Shown here: positions 23,063 to 35,300 of the stretch, piece by piece
How the letters are laid out: every line of letters starts with the position of its first letter
Position numbering within the stretch: position 1 is the stretch's first letter
Position numbers and translations under genes: made by a program
Assembly: GCF_000237925.1 (NCBI RefSeq)
Contig: NC_031497.1
Location: 5,511,295 to 5,575,294, forward strand
Source of the DNA: Schistosoma mansoni
Lineage: Eukaryota > Platyhelminthes > Trematoda > Strigeidida > Schistosomatidae
Reading direction: 5' to 3'
DNA length: 64,000 bases
The notes under the pieces: model-generated
Database searches by the model: none
Told to the model about the DNA's origin: nothing
Seen by the model: the letters and a program-made list of their open reading frames with translations, nothing else

Positions 23063-23290
23063 ATGACACAAAATACAAGCATTCCAGTCAATTATCCGAT
23101 GATGCCTCCGATGGATGATTTAAATAAATACGCACATTTATTGCAAGTCATTGAAGAAATGGGACGAGATATTAAACCAACCTACGCCAATAACAAAAAT
23201 GCCGCAGAAAGACTAAAAAAGAATATTCACACTGCTAGGATTTTAGTCAGAGAATGTGTTTCAGAACTTGAACGTGTTATGAAAGCATAG
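23063..23290 (+). CDS. CDK2AP1: CDK2AP1/DOC-1 family protein, 75 aa coding exon
   Basis: The product matches the conserved C-terminal half of DOC-1 (CDK2-associated protein 1/2): [20 protein letters not shown], then [20 protein letters not shown] and ELERV. In animals DOC-1 is a small dimeric helical protein, a subunit of the NuRD chromatin-remodelling complex, also reported to bind CDK2. The ATG at 23,063 was chosen because a pyrimidine-rich tract ending in an AG at 23,060-23,061 sits directly before it, so translation from upstream codons of the same frame would start inside an intron. The AG may be a cis acceptor, with an N-terminal exon not found here, or a spliced-leader acceptor, as schistosomes trans-splice some mRNAs. 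Human CDK2AP1 is about 115 aa, so the N terminus is either short or encoded elsewhere. AATAAA lies at 23,327-23,332, 37 bp after the stop. Confidence 0.85.
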   Translation: MTQNTSIPVNYPMMPPMDDLNKYAHLLQVIEEMGRDIKPTYANNKNAAERLKKNIHTARILVRECVSELERVMKA

Positions 23291-23326
23291 TATTTTTTCT
23301 TTTATCCTTTATTCATTGTATTCTTA

Positions 23327-23332
23327 AATAAA
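23327..23332 (+). terminator. Polyadenylation signal of the CDK2AP1-type gene
   Basis: AATAAA 37 bp after the stop codon on the coding strand, a spacing typical of compact 3' UTRs. Confidence 0.6.
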
Positions 23333-26300
23333 CAAAACAAACTCTCGTCTTTTGCTTTTCAACTCATAATGTGCATTGTGAGTTCGTTCCACAATATGTT
23401 TTCCGCGTAGATCAGTTTCTTTCAACGTTAAAATGACTTCGGGATATCTATAAGTCTTCTGTACTCGTTTCGTTGTCATATACAAGTGGACTGAGAATGT
23501 GGGTATAGACTTATCAACTTCTTGTTGCTAATGTTTACTTAGCTTAACTTCGTACGGTTAACTGAATTAAACACCTTAAGGATTACGCTTGCATTCAGTG
23601 TCATAACAAATAAGCTGTAACACAAAGTTGTATTGCATGTATTACATGTATTTGCTTGTCCTCAAGCAAAGCAATCAGGCGGACAAAGCAAAGATAACTT
23701 ATATGAATGAATCTCAAGTATATATATATATATCATCGTACATGTATGTCAAAAAATTTCTTGAACCAAAATTATAGTATTTAGACCAAATAGACGATCG
23801 CCAGACATTCATATCAGTACATGTGTACATCGGTAAAAGTTCCCAGTTACTTATTAGAAGTACAAAATAAATAACTAATATCACAATTGTACATATGACT
23901 GTAAGGTATCTCTAATATTTCTTTCACGGAATAGGTGAAATGGTTACTCCGTCCAAAAATTAGGACACTGTTGCTAGAAGATACTATCTTAATGCCCAGA
24001 CGGAAGCAAGTTATATTCTCAGTGGGCCACTCCTCGGACGCCGTACCTAAGAGCCTAATCTACAAAATATTTGCACTATGTTAGAAGATGGAGTCTCATA
24101 TACCTGGCGACAAAATTTATTCAAATAGCGTTCGCTCCCGCACTGAAGCAGTATGTAGGGTCTCCCTGATAAGCTAAAAATTCACAAGGCGTTTAAGATT
24201 ATTTCGAAAAGAAAAGTGAAAATACTTTATCGTCAGGCATTCCAAGACATTTGGGGTTGGTAATTATGTACTGCACTTCTATTGGAAACGCTGTAAACAC
24301 ACAAGGCGAGAATTAATTGTAAACTTTTTAAAGGATACGATCAGAGATTGTATGCAGCGGGACCCATTTCCAAAGTTCTGAATGGTAAAACAGGGAATTT
24401 TCGAATACTATGAGAAATCCATTTTTCTGCTTGTAGCCGAAATAAAGACCTAACTGTTCTTAAGACTAATTGGGATAATGGCTTGTGTTTATAATATTCC
24501 CGCAGTTGTCAACGAGCATATTGGTTTCCAATAAGTTCACAGGAACAGAAACATGAGTTATTAATAAAGGTGATAATAGAACACTACATAAACATTTTGT
24601 AGTTAGGTGCGGATATAAACCAACGATCTTATTAGCGACACTCTCCAAATACATAAATTATCTTCCGCTCAGCTGGTAGTCACAATAAAAATAAACTTTT
24701 CGGCAAGATTATAATTTATGGACGACCTTTGAGCGACTCTAAAGTGGCCTTGGGAATATCCACCAACTTACTAGAGCTAAATGAGGGTTATAAACCTATG
24801 TGAAGAATAAAGATTATGATTTATAGTTGGTGATTAAGGTTAGGGATTAGAACTAAGGTTTTCATCACGAACTGATATCAGCTGAAATGCCAAAACGCTA
24901 TTTAGTCAAATCTGTTATCCTAAGTCCATATGTCATAGTCTCACCGTCGAAATATTGTACAAGGCGTTCCATATACATGTCACACGCAGAAAGGACACTG
25001 ACAGTAGTATAAGACCATAGACTAGAAGCGAAAAGTTTACAAATCGACAAAAGCTAGTATAGTGTGAAAATGAAGCTCGGTTAGTTACAAATAAAATTAC
25101 GAACTGGAAGACGATTGGGGATATGTCCAGAAGTTGCGTTTCTAATAGATCTTGTTCTGCCTCAATTTAATTCCTTAAATCTAATTAGGCTGAATGTATA
25201 TCGTTGATAATAAACCAGATAATATTATTGTAACCAAACAGATCGAAGTATTTAACGAATGATGCATGTTGTCCACTGAAGCTAATCAGTAACTAAAATT
25301 CAATCTATGTTTAGCGAGTGAATCGGCTCAAATGTTCTACTAGATGCTTGGTTTGTTCTCAGTATTGTCGTCCAGTGAACACAGTCGCAGCTTTTTCCAG
25401 AACATTTAGAATCGCTCATGCCGAAATCGGTGGTTCGTAAGCTAGAATTGTCCCAGATCTAGGCATTTGTACGTTGAACAGAAGACTGTTTACTTTGTTC
25501 CTATTTGCTACTTCAGTACGGTTAATGAAAAAACAGCATAACTTTCAACATGCTTTCAAACTATTTATCAGTATACTTTACTTATTGGACTAGCAATTTA
25601 TTTTGAATACACTTTTGTGATTAGATTTAAGTGAGCAATCTATTCTGATTAATAAGGACGGTACTACACATAATCCACATTTCATGAATCATTTCCATAC
25701 GAGCAACTTTATTTATAAAAGCATCAAGCGATTATTTACTAGAACTCTACTATCAAATAAAACGACTACATCAGAGGCGTAGTGCCAAGTTTTTTTCGGA
25801 CCTAGATCGTGAATCTTAAAAAACAAAGTTGTGCTCAACGACTTATAAGCCTCAAAATATATATCCGAGAGATATTAATGTTAACAATCTATAAGTGTAA
25901 GTCAACTGGAAACAGCGTCAATTAATAATTATGCTATCTATGGATAACACTTATGCTAGAATTTCTAACATGTTACAGTTTCCAAAACATCTCTGCTTTT
26001 GGTTAACCAAAACACGAGACAGTCACAGTTACCTAAAAAAAACAATGGGAAATAATGTTACAAACTCTTTGTTTTTGCAAGTATCGAATACATGAAGAAA
26101 CATGTGTAACAAAATATCTCAGAAACAATACATAGAAAGCAAAAAAATAAAATATTAACACGATAACAATATGTTGAAAGGATTACAGAATAGATCGCCA
26201 TACATAGTGTTATCGTGAAGTAATAAAACCAATTTAACAGAAAACAAATTATCTGAGAAAGTAAACAAAATTATGTACAGGATATAAAAGAGATATGTTC

Positions 26301-26396
26301 AATGATAAGTTCTAACCATATAATACAATTATACAGTATATTATATATACAAGATCAGAGAAATTATATAGCTAAAATCTTGTGTGAAAGAAAGGC
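23333..26396. other. Intergenic, no gene seen; includes the JADE 3' flank
   Basis: No exon-like frame or named repeat. A short TA run lies near 23,718-23,733. The 3' UTR of the minus-strand JADE gene should occupy the right end, but no polyadenylation site could be chosen confidently. Confidence 0.35.
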
Positions 26397-29300
26397 TCAT
26401 AGAAATTTAGCAGCTCCAGGTGATAAAGTAATCATTGCTAATTTAGTAAGAACAGGAATAGAATGACTAGGTGGTGATTGTTCGAATACTGAGTTAGAAC
26501 TATTCAAGTGTTTACGTTTTCTTGTAGGTGTACATTCATTATTATTACTACTATTTACATTTTTAACATAATTAAATGATGCTTTATCTGAAATTGGCGA
26601 TAATTTCACTTGAACAATAGGCATATCATTTTCTGATGGCTTATTTATTTTAGTTGATGAAGTTAATGGTGAAGAACAATGAGATCTTGAGGGTGAACGT
26701 TCAAATCGATTAAGTGAAAGAGACTTATGTGATTTGATATAATGATTGTTCGTTTTACGCTTATGATTGGGACTTTCTACATGTTTGTCTGCTCTCCACA
26801 TATTACAATTTTCCGCGACTAATGTTAACGCAGAACGAAGTCTCTGTTTAATTGTATCGGAAACAATGAGACATTCTTTAGGAATAGCACTAATATTGAA
26901 TGAATCGATGCTTTCGTTTACTTTTATAGTTGCATTAGGCATAGAAGTCTGCGAAAAACTAGAGTTGTTTTCATTAACAGTATAAACAGGTGAAGACTTC
27001 GACTCGTTATTTGATTCACTAATGTGGGACATATTTTTACCCTGATCAACACGCTGACGCGAAGGATTATTATAAGCTAAAAACAATTCCCAATTATCAT
27101 AAACAGATTCACCGATATGAGCAGTCCGGAGTAATTCACTAGATATTAGACTGTTTTGTTTTTCAAGAGCAGACAATTGGATTTCAGATATACGCCACAT
27201 TCTCTTAAACAGAGCTAATTTCCGTCGTTCTCTTTGCAAGACCATATCTGCCATTAATCTAGCCCTGTCAAGACCGAATCTAATACGTTTGAATGACTCA
27301 AATGCTTTCATATCAGAATTAGCGCGTTCTACTCGGGCTAGTTCTTCCTTGGTCGTGGCAGCTACTTGATCAGCACTTTCTTTCCAAGTTAATGGAGCTG
27401 GATTGACTAGTGGTTGGTTAAAGTTTGCCCGCCTTTTTAAACGCCAGTAAACGAAAATGGCTGCACGAATGTCATTAGGAACGTGTCTATGTTCACCTTC
27501 ATTTAGAAAAGCTGAATTTCCCAAGTGCATTTTCATGGAGTCATTATCCAACCAGATATTCAAGTGGGACTCTTGCACCAAATTATGAAAATTACACTCC
27601 AGTTCAAGGAGTCTGTGTATAAAAAGAATGCAAAACCATAACATTAATGCGAATTTATATGAAAACTGAGTGGATCAAAAATAATAAATTAATTAAATTA
27701 ATTAAAATAATAAATTAATACGAGCGTGCATTTGTCTGCGCCTCAATGGACGCAGGAAAACTACACTAAGAAGACCCATTAGGATTGAACTGGAGGACGA
27801 GAAAGCCAAATGCGAATTCCAGAAACAACTGACTTCACATCTAGGCAGTTCTGTAAACGAGACTGACTCAGGTGCTGCTTGGAAAGACATACGAACAGCT
27901 GTGGAAACAGCAGTAACATCTATTAGTTATTTAAACCATAGGGTTCCAAAAAACCAGTGGATTTCTTCTAAGTCTATTGCACTGATAGATTCTCGTAAAC
28001 TCATCCCATCAGGCTCTGAACACGACGAAGAGCGTAAACAAATTAGATCTAGGTTAACTAAAAGTCTAAGGAACGATCGTGAGCAGTGGTGGGCAACGAA
28101 AACAAAAGAGATGGAAAAGGCGGCGGCTGTAGGTCACACCAGACAGCTATTCAGACTAATAGAAGAAACCGGAATTAAAAAGGCATGTGTAAGCGAAACA
28201 ATCTCGGAAAAAAGCGAAACCTGTATCTGCTCTCGACCCAGACATTTAGAATGATGGGTGGACTACTTTAAGAAGCAGTTTAGCTGACCTTCAGCTACTC
28301 TACAACTACCCACTATTCCCAGAAAACCTGAATGGAACATTGAAGTAGGTCTACCTATTCTATTTGAAGTTCGGAAAGCTATAGCTAATCTGAAACGAGG
28401 AAGACCAGTTGCTTCAGATGCATTGGCTACGGAGGTCTTTAATTATGGTAGTCCAGTTTTGGCTATTAGGTTGACTAGTATTTTGGCTAAAATCTGGGAG
28501 TTGGACGTAATCTCATCTGACTGGTTGCATTCACTGATTGTCTCAATATATGAGAACGGGTAAAAATCATCCTGTGATAACCATAGGGGAGATTAGTTCG
28601 ACCAATATAGCATCTAAAATACTAGCTCCAATAATTATCGGACGCCTAACAAAGACTCGTGAACTGCAAACACGAGAAAATCAGGCTGGCTTCATACCTG
28701 GTCGTGGCTGTATCTACCACATATTCACCATTCGTCAAGTTTTAGAGCACAGACATGTTTATCGGCGTCCGACAATGACAGTTTTTCTTGACTTGAAAGC
28801 AGCATTTGACTATGTAGACCTAGAGGTTCTGTCATTTAAAGGTGTATCTCAGAAGTACATAAACCTTGTGAAGGCTCTTTACTCGAACACTACCAGTCGA
28901 GTGAGAGCTTATGGCGAACTGTCATATGATTTTACAGCCTCAAGTGGTGTCCGTCAAGGCTGTCCACTATCCCCATTTTTGTTTAACTTCATTATAGACC
29001 TGTTGCTGGAAATGACACTCTCGTCGACTGAATTTTCAGGAATTGATCTCCTACCAGGGGCTCCACTAAGCGACTTAGAATACGCAGATGACATAGTCCT
29101 GTTTGGTGAAGACGCTGGCAAAATACAGAGTCTTCTGTTAGAACTGAGTAATAATGCCAGGACGTTTTGGATGCTTTCTCCCCATCTAAATGTAAATTGT
29201 TACTCCAGGACTGGTCTGCGTCAACACCTGAACTAAGGATAGGGAGTGAAGTAGTCGAACGCATCGACAACTTCATTTATCTTGGAAGTCTGATCAGCCC

Positions 29301-32300
29301 TAATGGGTTGGTGTCTGACGAAATCTCAGCACGGATTCAAAAAGCTCGTTTGGCTTTTGTCAACTTACGTCACCTATGGCGAAGACGAGATATCCGTCTA
29401 TCAATTAAGGGACGAGTACACTGCGCAGCAGTTCGCTCTGTTCTACTTTACGGCTGCGAAACGTGGCCATTAGGAGTAGAAGATACTCGTAAGTTACTAG
29501 TATTTGATCACAGATGCCTTAGAAATGTTGCTCGCATCTGCTGGGATAACCAGGTAAGTAATAGTGAGGTTAGACTCAGGGTATTAGGAAGTGATGGTAA
29601 ATCAGTTGATGAGGTCATGAATCTTCATCGACTGAGATGGTTGGGCCACGTGTTACGTATGCCTGAACACCGATTATCACGACGCGCAATGCTGACTAGT
29701 ATTGGGGATGGTTGGAAGAGAGTTAGGGGCGGCCAAACCGAAACATGGCATCAGTGCTTGAAGTCACTAACTTCTAGTCTGAGCCATGTTAGCAGATGCA
29801 GACTACTTGGTTGGGGTCCGCGTGACTATCGTAACCAATGGTTGGAGACTCTGGGTGACATGACTCAGAATCGATCACAATGGCGTAGGTGTATACACTC
29901 TTTATCTTCCCTTAACCTTGAGATTAAAATTGCTTCATAACTTTTTTCCTTCCTATACTATATCCTTATATACAACCTTTCTTTATATACTACCACCACT
30001 AAATTAACTACTTCTATGAATCCGGTGTTGATCATGTTGTGCTAACGAGGTATGGCAACTTTGACCGATGCATATATGTGCCTGGTCCTACGTTGTAGCT
30101 GACTGACTGACTGAATAAATTTTGATGAGAAATTGTGAAATACATATCGACATCACATGAGCTAGACTACTACGTACTCCAACCTCACGATAGTTATAGA
30201 AGAGTTACCACTTTATATTGTGTGGAGGATTTGATATAAAATAGTCTAAAATCCCGTACTTGCGCGATGACTTGCACTAATTTCGAATTATTTACATCTT
30301 AAGCGATAAACGAGGACCTGATATCAGTCAATCACAACGCAGGACCAGGCACATATATCCATCGATCCAAGTTGCCGCACCTCAATAACAAAACAAGGTG
30401 AACAGCAAATTCATAGAAGTAGTTACTTCAATGGTAGTAATATATAAAAGAAAGATTGTGTATAAGGATATAATACAAGAAGAATTAGTTCGTAGAAAGA
30501 AAGGTATAAAGCAATTTTAATCTCACGGTTTGAGGAAAGACAAAGAGTGTATACACCTACACCATTGTGATCGATTCTGAGTCATGTCACCCAGTCTCCA
30601 ACTATTCGGTACAATAGTTACACGCACTCTAACCAAGTAGTCTGCATCTACCGACACGGCTCAGATAGGAAGTTAGTGACTTCAAGCACTGATGCCATGT
30701 TTTGGTTTGGCCGCCCCTAACTCTCTTCCAACCATCTTCAACACTAGTCAGCATCGCACGTCGTGGTAATCGGTGTTCAGGCATACGTAACACGTGGCCC
30801 AACCATCTCAGTCGATGAAGATTCATGACCTCATCAACTGATTTACCATCATTTCCTAATACCCTGCGTCTAACCTCACTACTACTTACCTGGTTATCCC
30901 AGCAGATGCGAGCAATATTTCTAAGGCATCTGTGATCAAATACTAGTAACTTACGAGTATCTTCTACTCCTAATGGCCACGTTTCGCAGCCGTAAAGTAG
31001 AACAGAACGAACTGCCGCACAGTCAAACGAGTTTTCTGAATCCGTACAGAGAGTTCGTCAGCCCATTAGAGCTGATCAGACTTCCGAGACCAGTGAAGTT
31101 GTAGATGCGTCTCACTACTTCACTCCATACCCTTAGTTCAGGTGTTGACGCAGGCTAGTCCTGTAGCAACAACTTGCATTTAGAAGGGGAGAAACGCATC
31201 CAAAACATCCTGGCATTGTTGCTCAGTGCTGCCAAAAGACTCGGCATTCTATCAGAGTCTTCACCAAGTATCCCAAGTCGATAAGTGGACCTCCTGGTAG
31301 GTCAATTCCTGAAAATTCAGACGACGAGAACGTTATTTACAGCAGTAGGTTTATGATGAAATTAAACAAAACTGGAGATAGTAGACAGCCTTGTTGGACA
31401 GCATTTTGGATTGCAAAATTTAATGACAGTTCGCCATAACCTCTGACTCGACTGGTAGTGTTCGAGTAAAGAGCCTTCACAAGATTTATGTACTCTTGAG
31501 GTACACCTTTCAATAACACACTGCCCCCAAATGCCCTGGTATGGCCGAGAGTGGGGAGAGTCCACTCTCCCTCTCGAAACGCTCTCACATGGCCACGCGT
31601 ATATAGCCTCTGTCAGGGAAGTCCTACTCACTGCCTTCTCGTGGCATTACTGTTGTTTACGAAATCGAGAGGACGAAAAGCGAATGTCCAGAGCTGTAAC
31701 CAAACCGGTGGACACGGAAAGTTCACCTAGGGAAGATGGAAAACCCTGATTCCAAACCAATGGTGCACATGGGCTCCAGTATCCTGAAGGAAAAAATGGC
31801 GTATGAATCAATTGTTTGTCACCGGCTACCATGGGACTGCATCTCCTTACGAAGCTTCACTGCCTTGTGGATCAGACCTTTAGGTCAAAGGCTCCGGGTG
31901 TGACCCCCTAAGAAAACTACCTGCTTCAGTTTGGGCACCTGAGCAGTATCACAACCCTCACACAAATTAAACGAGATTTGTGCGGCGCATATTTATCTGG
32001 TGCTTCCTTGTACCAATATTTATGTTTAAATAAATAAATAATAAATAAATAACAGGACCTCTCGTACCACCGAGTCAAATGCTGCTTTCAAGTCAAGAAA
32101 AACTGTCATTGTCGGACGCCGATAAACATGTCTGTGCTCTAAAACTTGACGAATGGTGAATATGTGGTAGATACAGCCACGACCAGGTATGAAGCCAGCC
32201 TGATTTTCTCGTGTTTGCAGTTCACGAGTCTTTGTTAGGCGTCCGATAATTATTGGAGCTAGTATTTTAGATGCTATATTGGTCGAACTAATCTCCCCTA

Positions 32301-35300
32301 TGGTTATCACAGGATGATTTTTACCCGTTCTCATATATTGAGACAATCAGTGAATGCAACCAGTCAGATGAGATTACGTCCAACTCCCAGATTTTAGCCA
32401 AAATACTAGTCAACCTAATAGCCAAAACTGGACTACCATAATTAAAGACCTCCGTAGCCAATGCATCTGAAGCAACTGGTCTTCCTCGTTTCAGATTAGC
32501 TATAGCTTTCCGAACTTCAAATAGAATAGGTAGACCTACTTCAATGTTCCATTCAGGTTTTCTGGGAATAGTGGGTAGTTGTAGAGTAGCTGAAGGTCAG
32601 CTAAACTGCTTCTTAAAGTAGTCCACCCATCATTCTAAATGTCTGGGTCGAGAGCAGATACAGGTTTCGCTTTTTTCCGAGATTGTTTCGCTTACACATG
32701 CCTTTTTAATTCCGGTTTCTTCTATTAGTCTGAATAGCTGTCTGGTGTGACCTACAGCCGCCGCCTTTTCCATCTCTTTTGTTTTCGTTGCCCACCACTG
32801 CTCACGATCGTTCCTTAGACTTTTAGTTAACCTAGATCTAATTTGTTTACGCTCTTCGTCGTGTTCAGAGCCTGATGGGATGAGTTTACGAGAATCTATC
32901 AGTGCAATAGACTTAGTAGAAATCCACTACTTTTTCGTGACCTTTTGTCGCTGCTGTTTCCACAGCTGTTTGTCTATCTTTCCAAGCAGCATTTGGGTTA
33001 GCTTCGTTTTCAGAAGTGTACAAGTGTGACCTCGGTTGTTCCTGGAATCTACTTTTGGCTTTCTCATCGTTCAGTTCAACTCTAATAGGTCTTCTTAATG
33101 TGGCTTTTCGGCGCAAACAAATGCGTGCTTGTATTAGAGCGTGATCAGAGTCTAAACATGTACTCAAGAAAGAGCGACAGTCTTCTATCGAGCCTCTCCA
33201 ACGATGACTGATGACAATACGGTCTATTTTAGTGCATCGTTTGTTTGGTGCAAGGGGTCCCCATGTTAGACGATGTCTCTCCTTATGCTTAAAATTAGTG
33301 CTCGCTAAAAATAAACGATTGTCTGATCACAGTTGCAGCAGACGATCACCAATATCTGTTCGCTGAGCCGGAATACTAAAATACCCACCTAAATGTCTTT
33401 CTGTTTGGCTTAAGCTACCTACCTCAGCATTAAAGTCACCTACAACGAGTACTATGTCCGAGCGTTTAGCTTTTTGAAGAAGTTTAGAGAGCTTTCTGTA
33501 GAAAGTCATCTTTCACTTCATCCGGTCTGCAGTCAGTGGGAGCGCTAGCAGAAAAGACGAAAAGACAACGACGTGTGTCCATATCTTTTCGAGTTCTAAA
33601 GGAACCGTTTAGCTGGACAGCACAGGCGACTGTTACCGTGAATCCATTCTAATAGTGCTTATTCTGCCTTCGTACTTAGTGTCATGTCTACACCCGTCAG
33701 CCCACGAGAACTAACTATCGAGACACCAGATACACGGAGTGTGTATCACGTCGGCTCTCCGTTTTGGAGAGGTGAGGTCAAATGAATTACCATACTAGGA
33801 TCCTGTATGTGTGTTTCGAAGACACGGCATACATCAATGGTACGAGATTCTAGGGTTTAAGCCAAGGAGGCCTGCTGGCCGATTTGACATAAGGTGTGTG
33901 CGTTGAAGGCTCCAATGTGTAGCTTGGAGCGAGGTTTCAGTAGAACTGAGACAGTGATTCGCGCACTGGAATCGTTGGCCATGGTGACACTTGAAGAGGA
34001 AGTCAAAAGAGAAAGTTTAGAGTTGAATGTCGAGGTGGGAGGAATAATAGGGAATGAAGAGGGATATTGATTATGAATACAGTGGTCTTGAGTGCTGTTA
34101 GAGGTATGAGGGCGATTATCACTTCCCGGTTGCCCACACTGTGGAAGGGTCCTTCCAGAGGTACCTGAAAAGGAAATCGGGTTGGAGGTGATCTTAGTGA
34201 CCTGAGACATGACTGTTTTACTCTTTATTGTCAAATAAAGCACTAGTGTAGATCAGTCTTGTAACGATAATTTAGGTGAAAATCGCATCTCAAACATTTT
34301 TACACTCGCGTTGATTGGAATTCATTTAATCGAAATTTTCGCCAATTAAAATTAGTATCTACAACTAACACTTTTAGAGCATAAAAATAAAAAAGAAGCT
34401 GGACTTATGTGATTAGTCTAGAGGATCATTTCAAAGACTTATATACATAAGATCAAAACAGGAAATGCTGTGAATATAAAAGTAAACACAAAATACTTCA
34501 AGTTTTCATAATTCAGAGCAAACAGATGAATTTTGTATAGAAATAAAAATTGGACTAGATTAAAACTACAAAAAATTTTTCATTTAGCGCGAACGATATC
34601 CGTTAAGGTAGAGTGTACATATAGGAATTAAGGAGAACTGACCTTTGTTTACGCGTTAAGGCTACTGGTTGCATTCCACTCCCGAAGTTTTGATTTGCAT
34701 CATGTACCTTGATAGGAGAATTCGGAGCGCGAAAGGAATTTGAATCACAACTAGCAGAAGAATGGTGAGTTGCTGACTGTTGCTCTTTTCGGGAATGCTT
34801 CCAACACAACCCCTAAAGTACGTTCAGAAGATAAAATTAAGCTTTATGAAAACTCCTAGAACCTATCAAAACGTTTAAAAAAGAACAGAATACGATAACA
34901 TCCTTGTTTAAATATGATATATGTATGTTACTGAGAGTAGCTTTGGTTAGCCATATAATTAATAAAATATGAATCTTATGCACTCTTCAAAGGAGAATTT
35001 GGTCCTTAATATGAGCTTAGAACCGGTCAAATGCAAGGCGATGCATTAATGCTACTAGGTAACCAAGTTATGTGTGATTACTTTTTCATTATTTATTTCA
35101 ACACACAAACATTGGAACAAGGGAGCACCGAATATACATGCTGCCCGGGAGCTTAAAACGAAGCACGTTGTTATCTTAGGAGGGCGTTCTCCAAGCCTTT
35201 GACATAGATGTCCAATTCACAGAGAGTGGAGAAACATTAGGAGTTGCAGTCCCATGGTAGCCGGTAGCCAACAATAGGTTCATACGCCATTTGTTCCCTT

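Noticed and set aside
31660-31690. A ribozyme-like aggacgaaaa in family C.
   Set aside because: No CTGANGA core lies upstream and no stems I or II can be formed.
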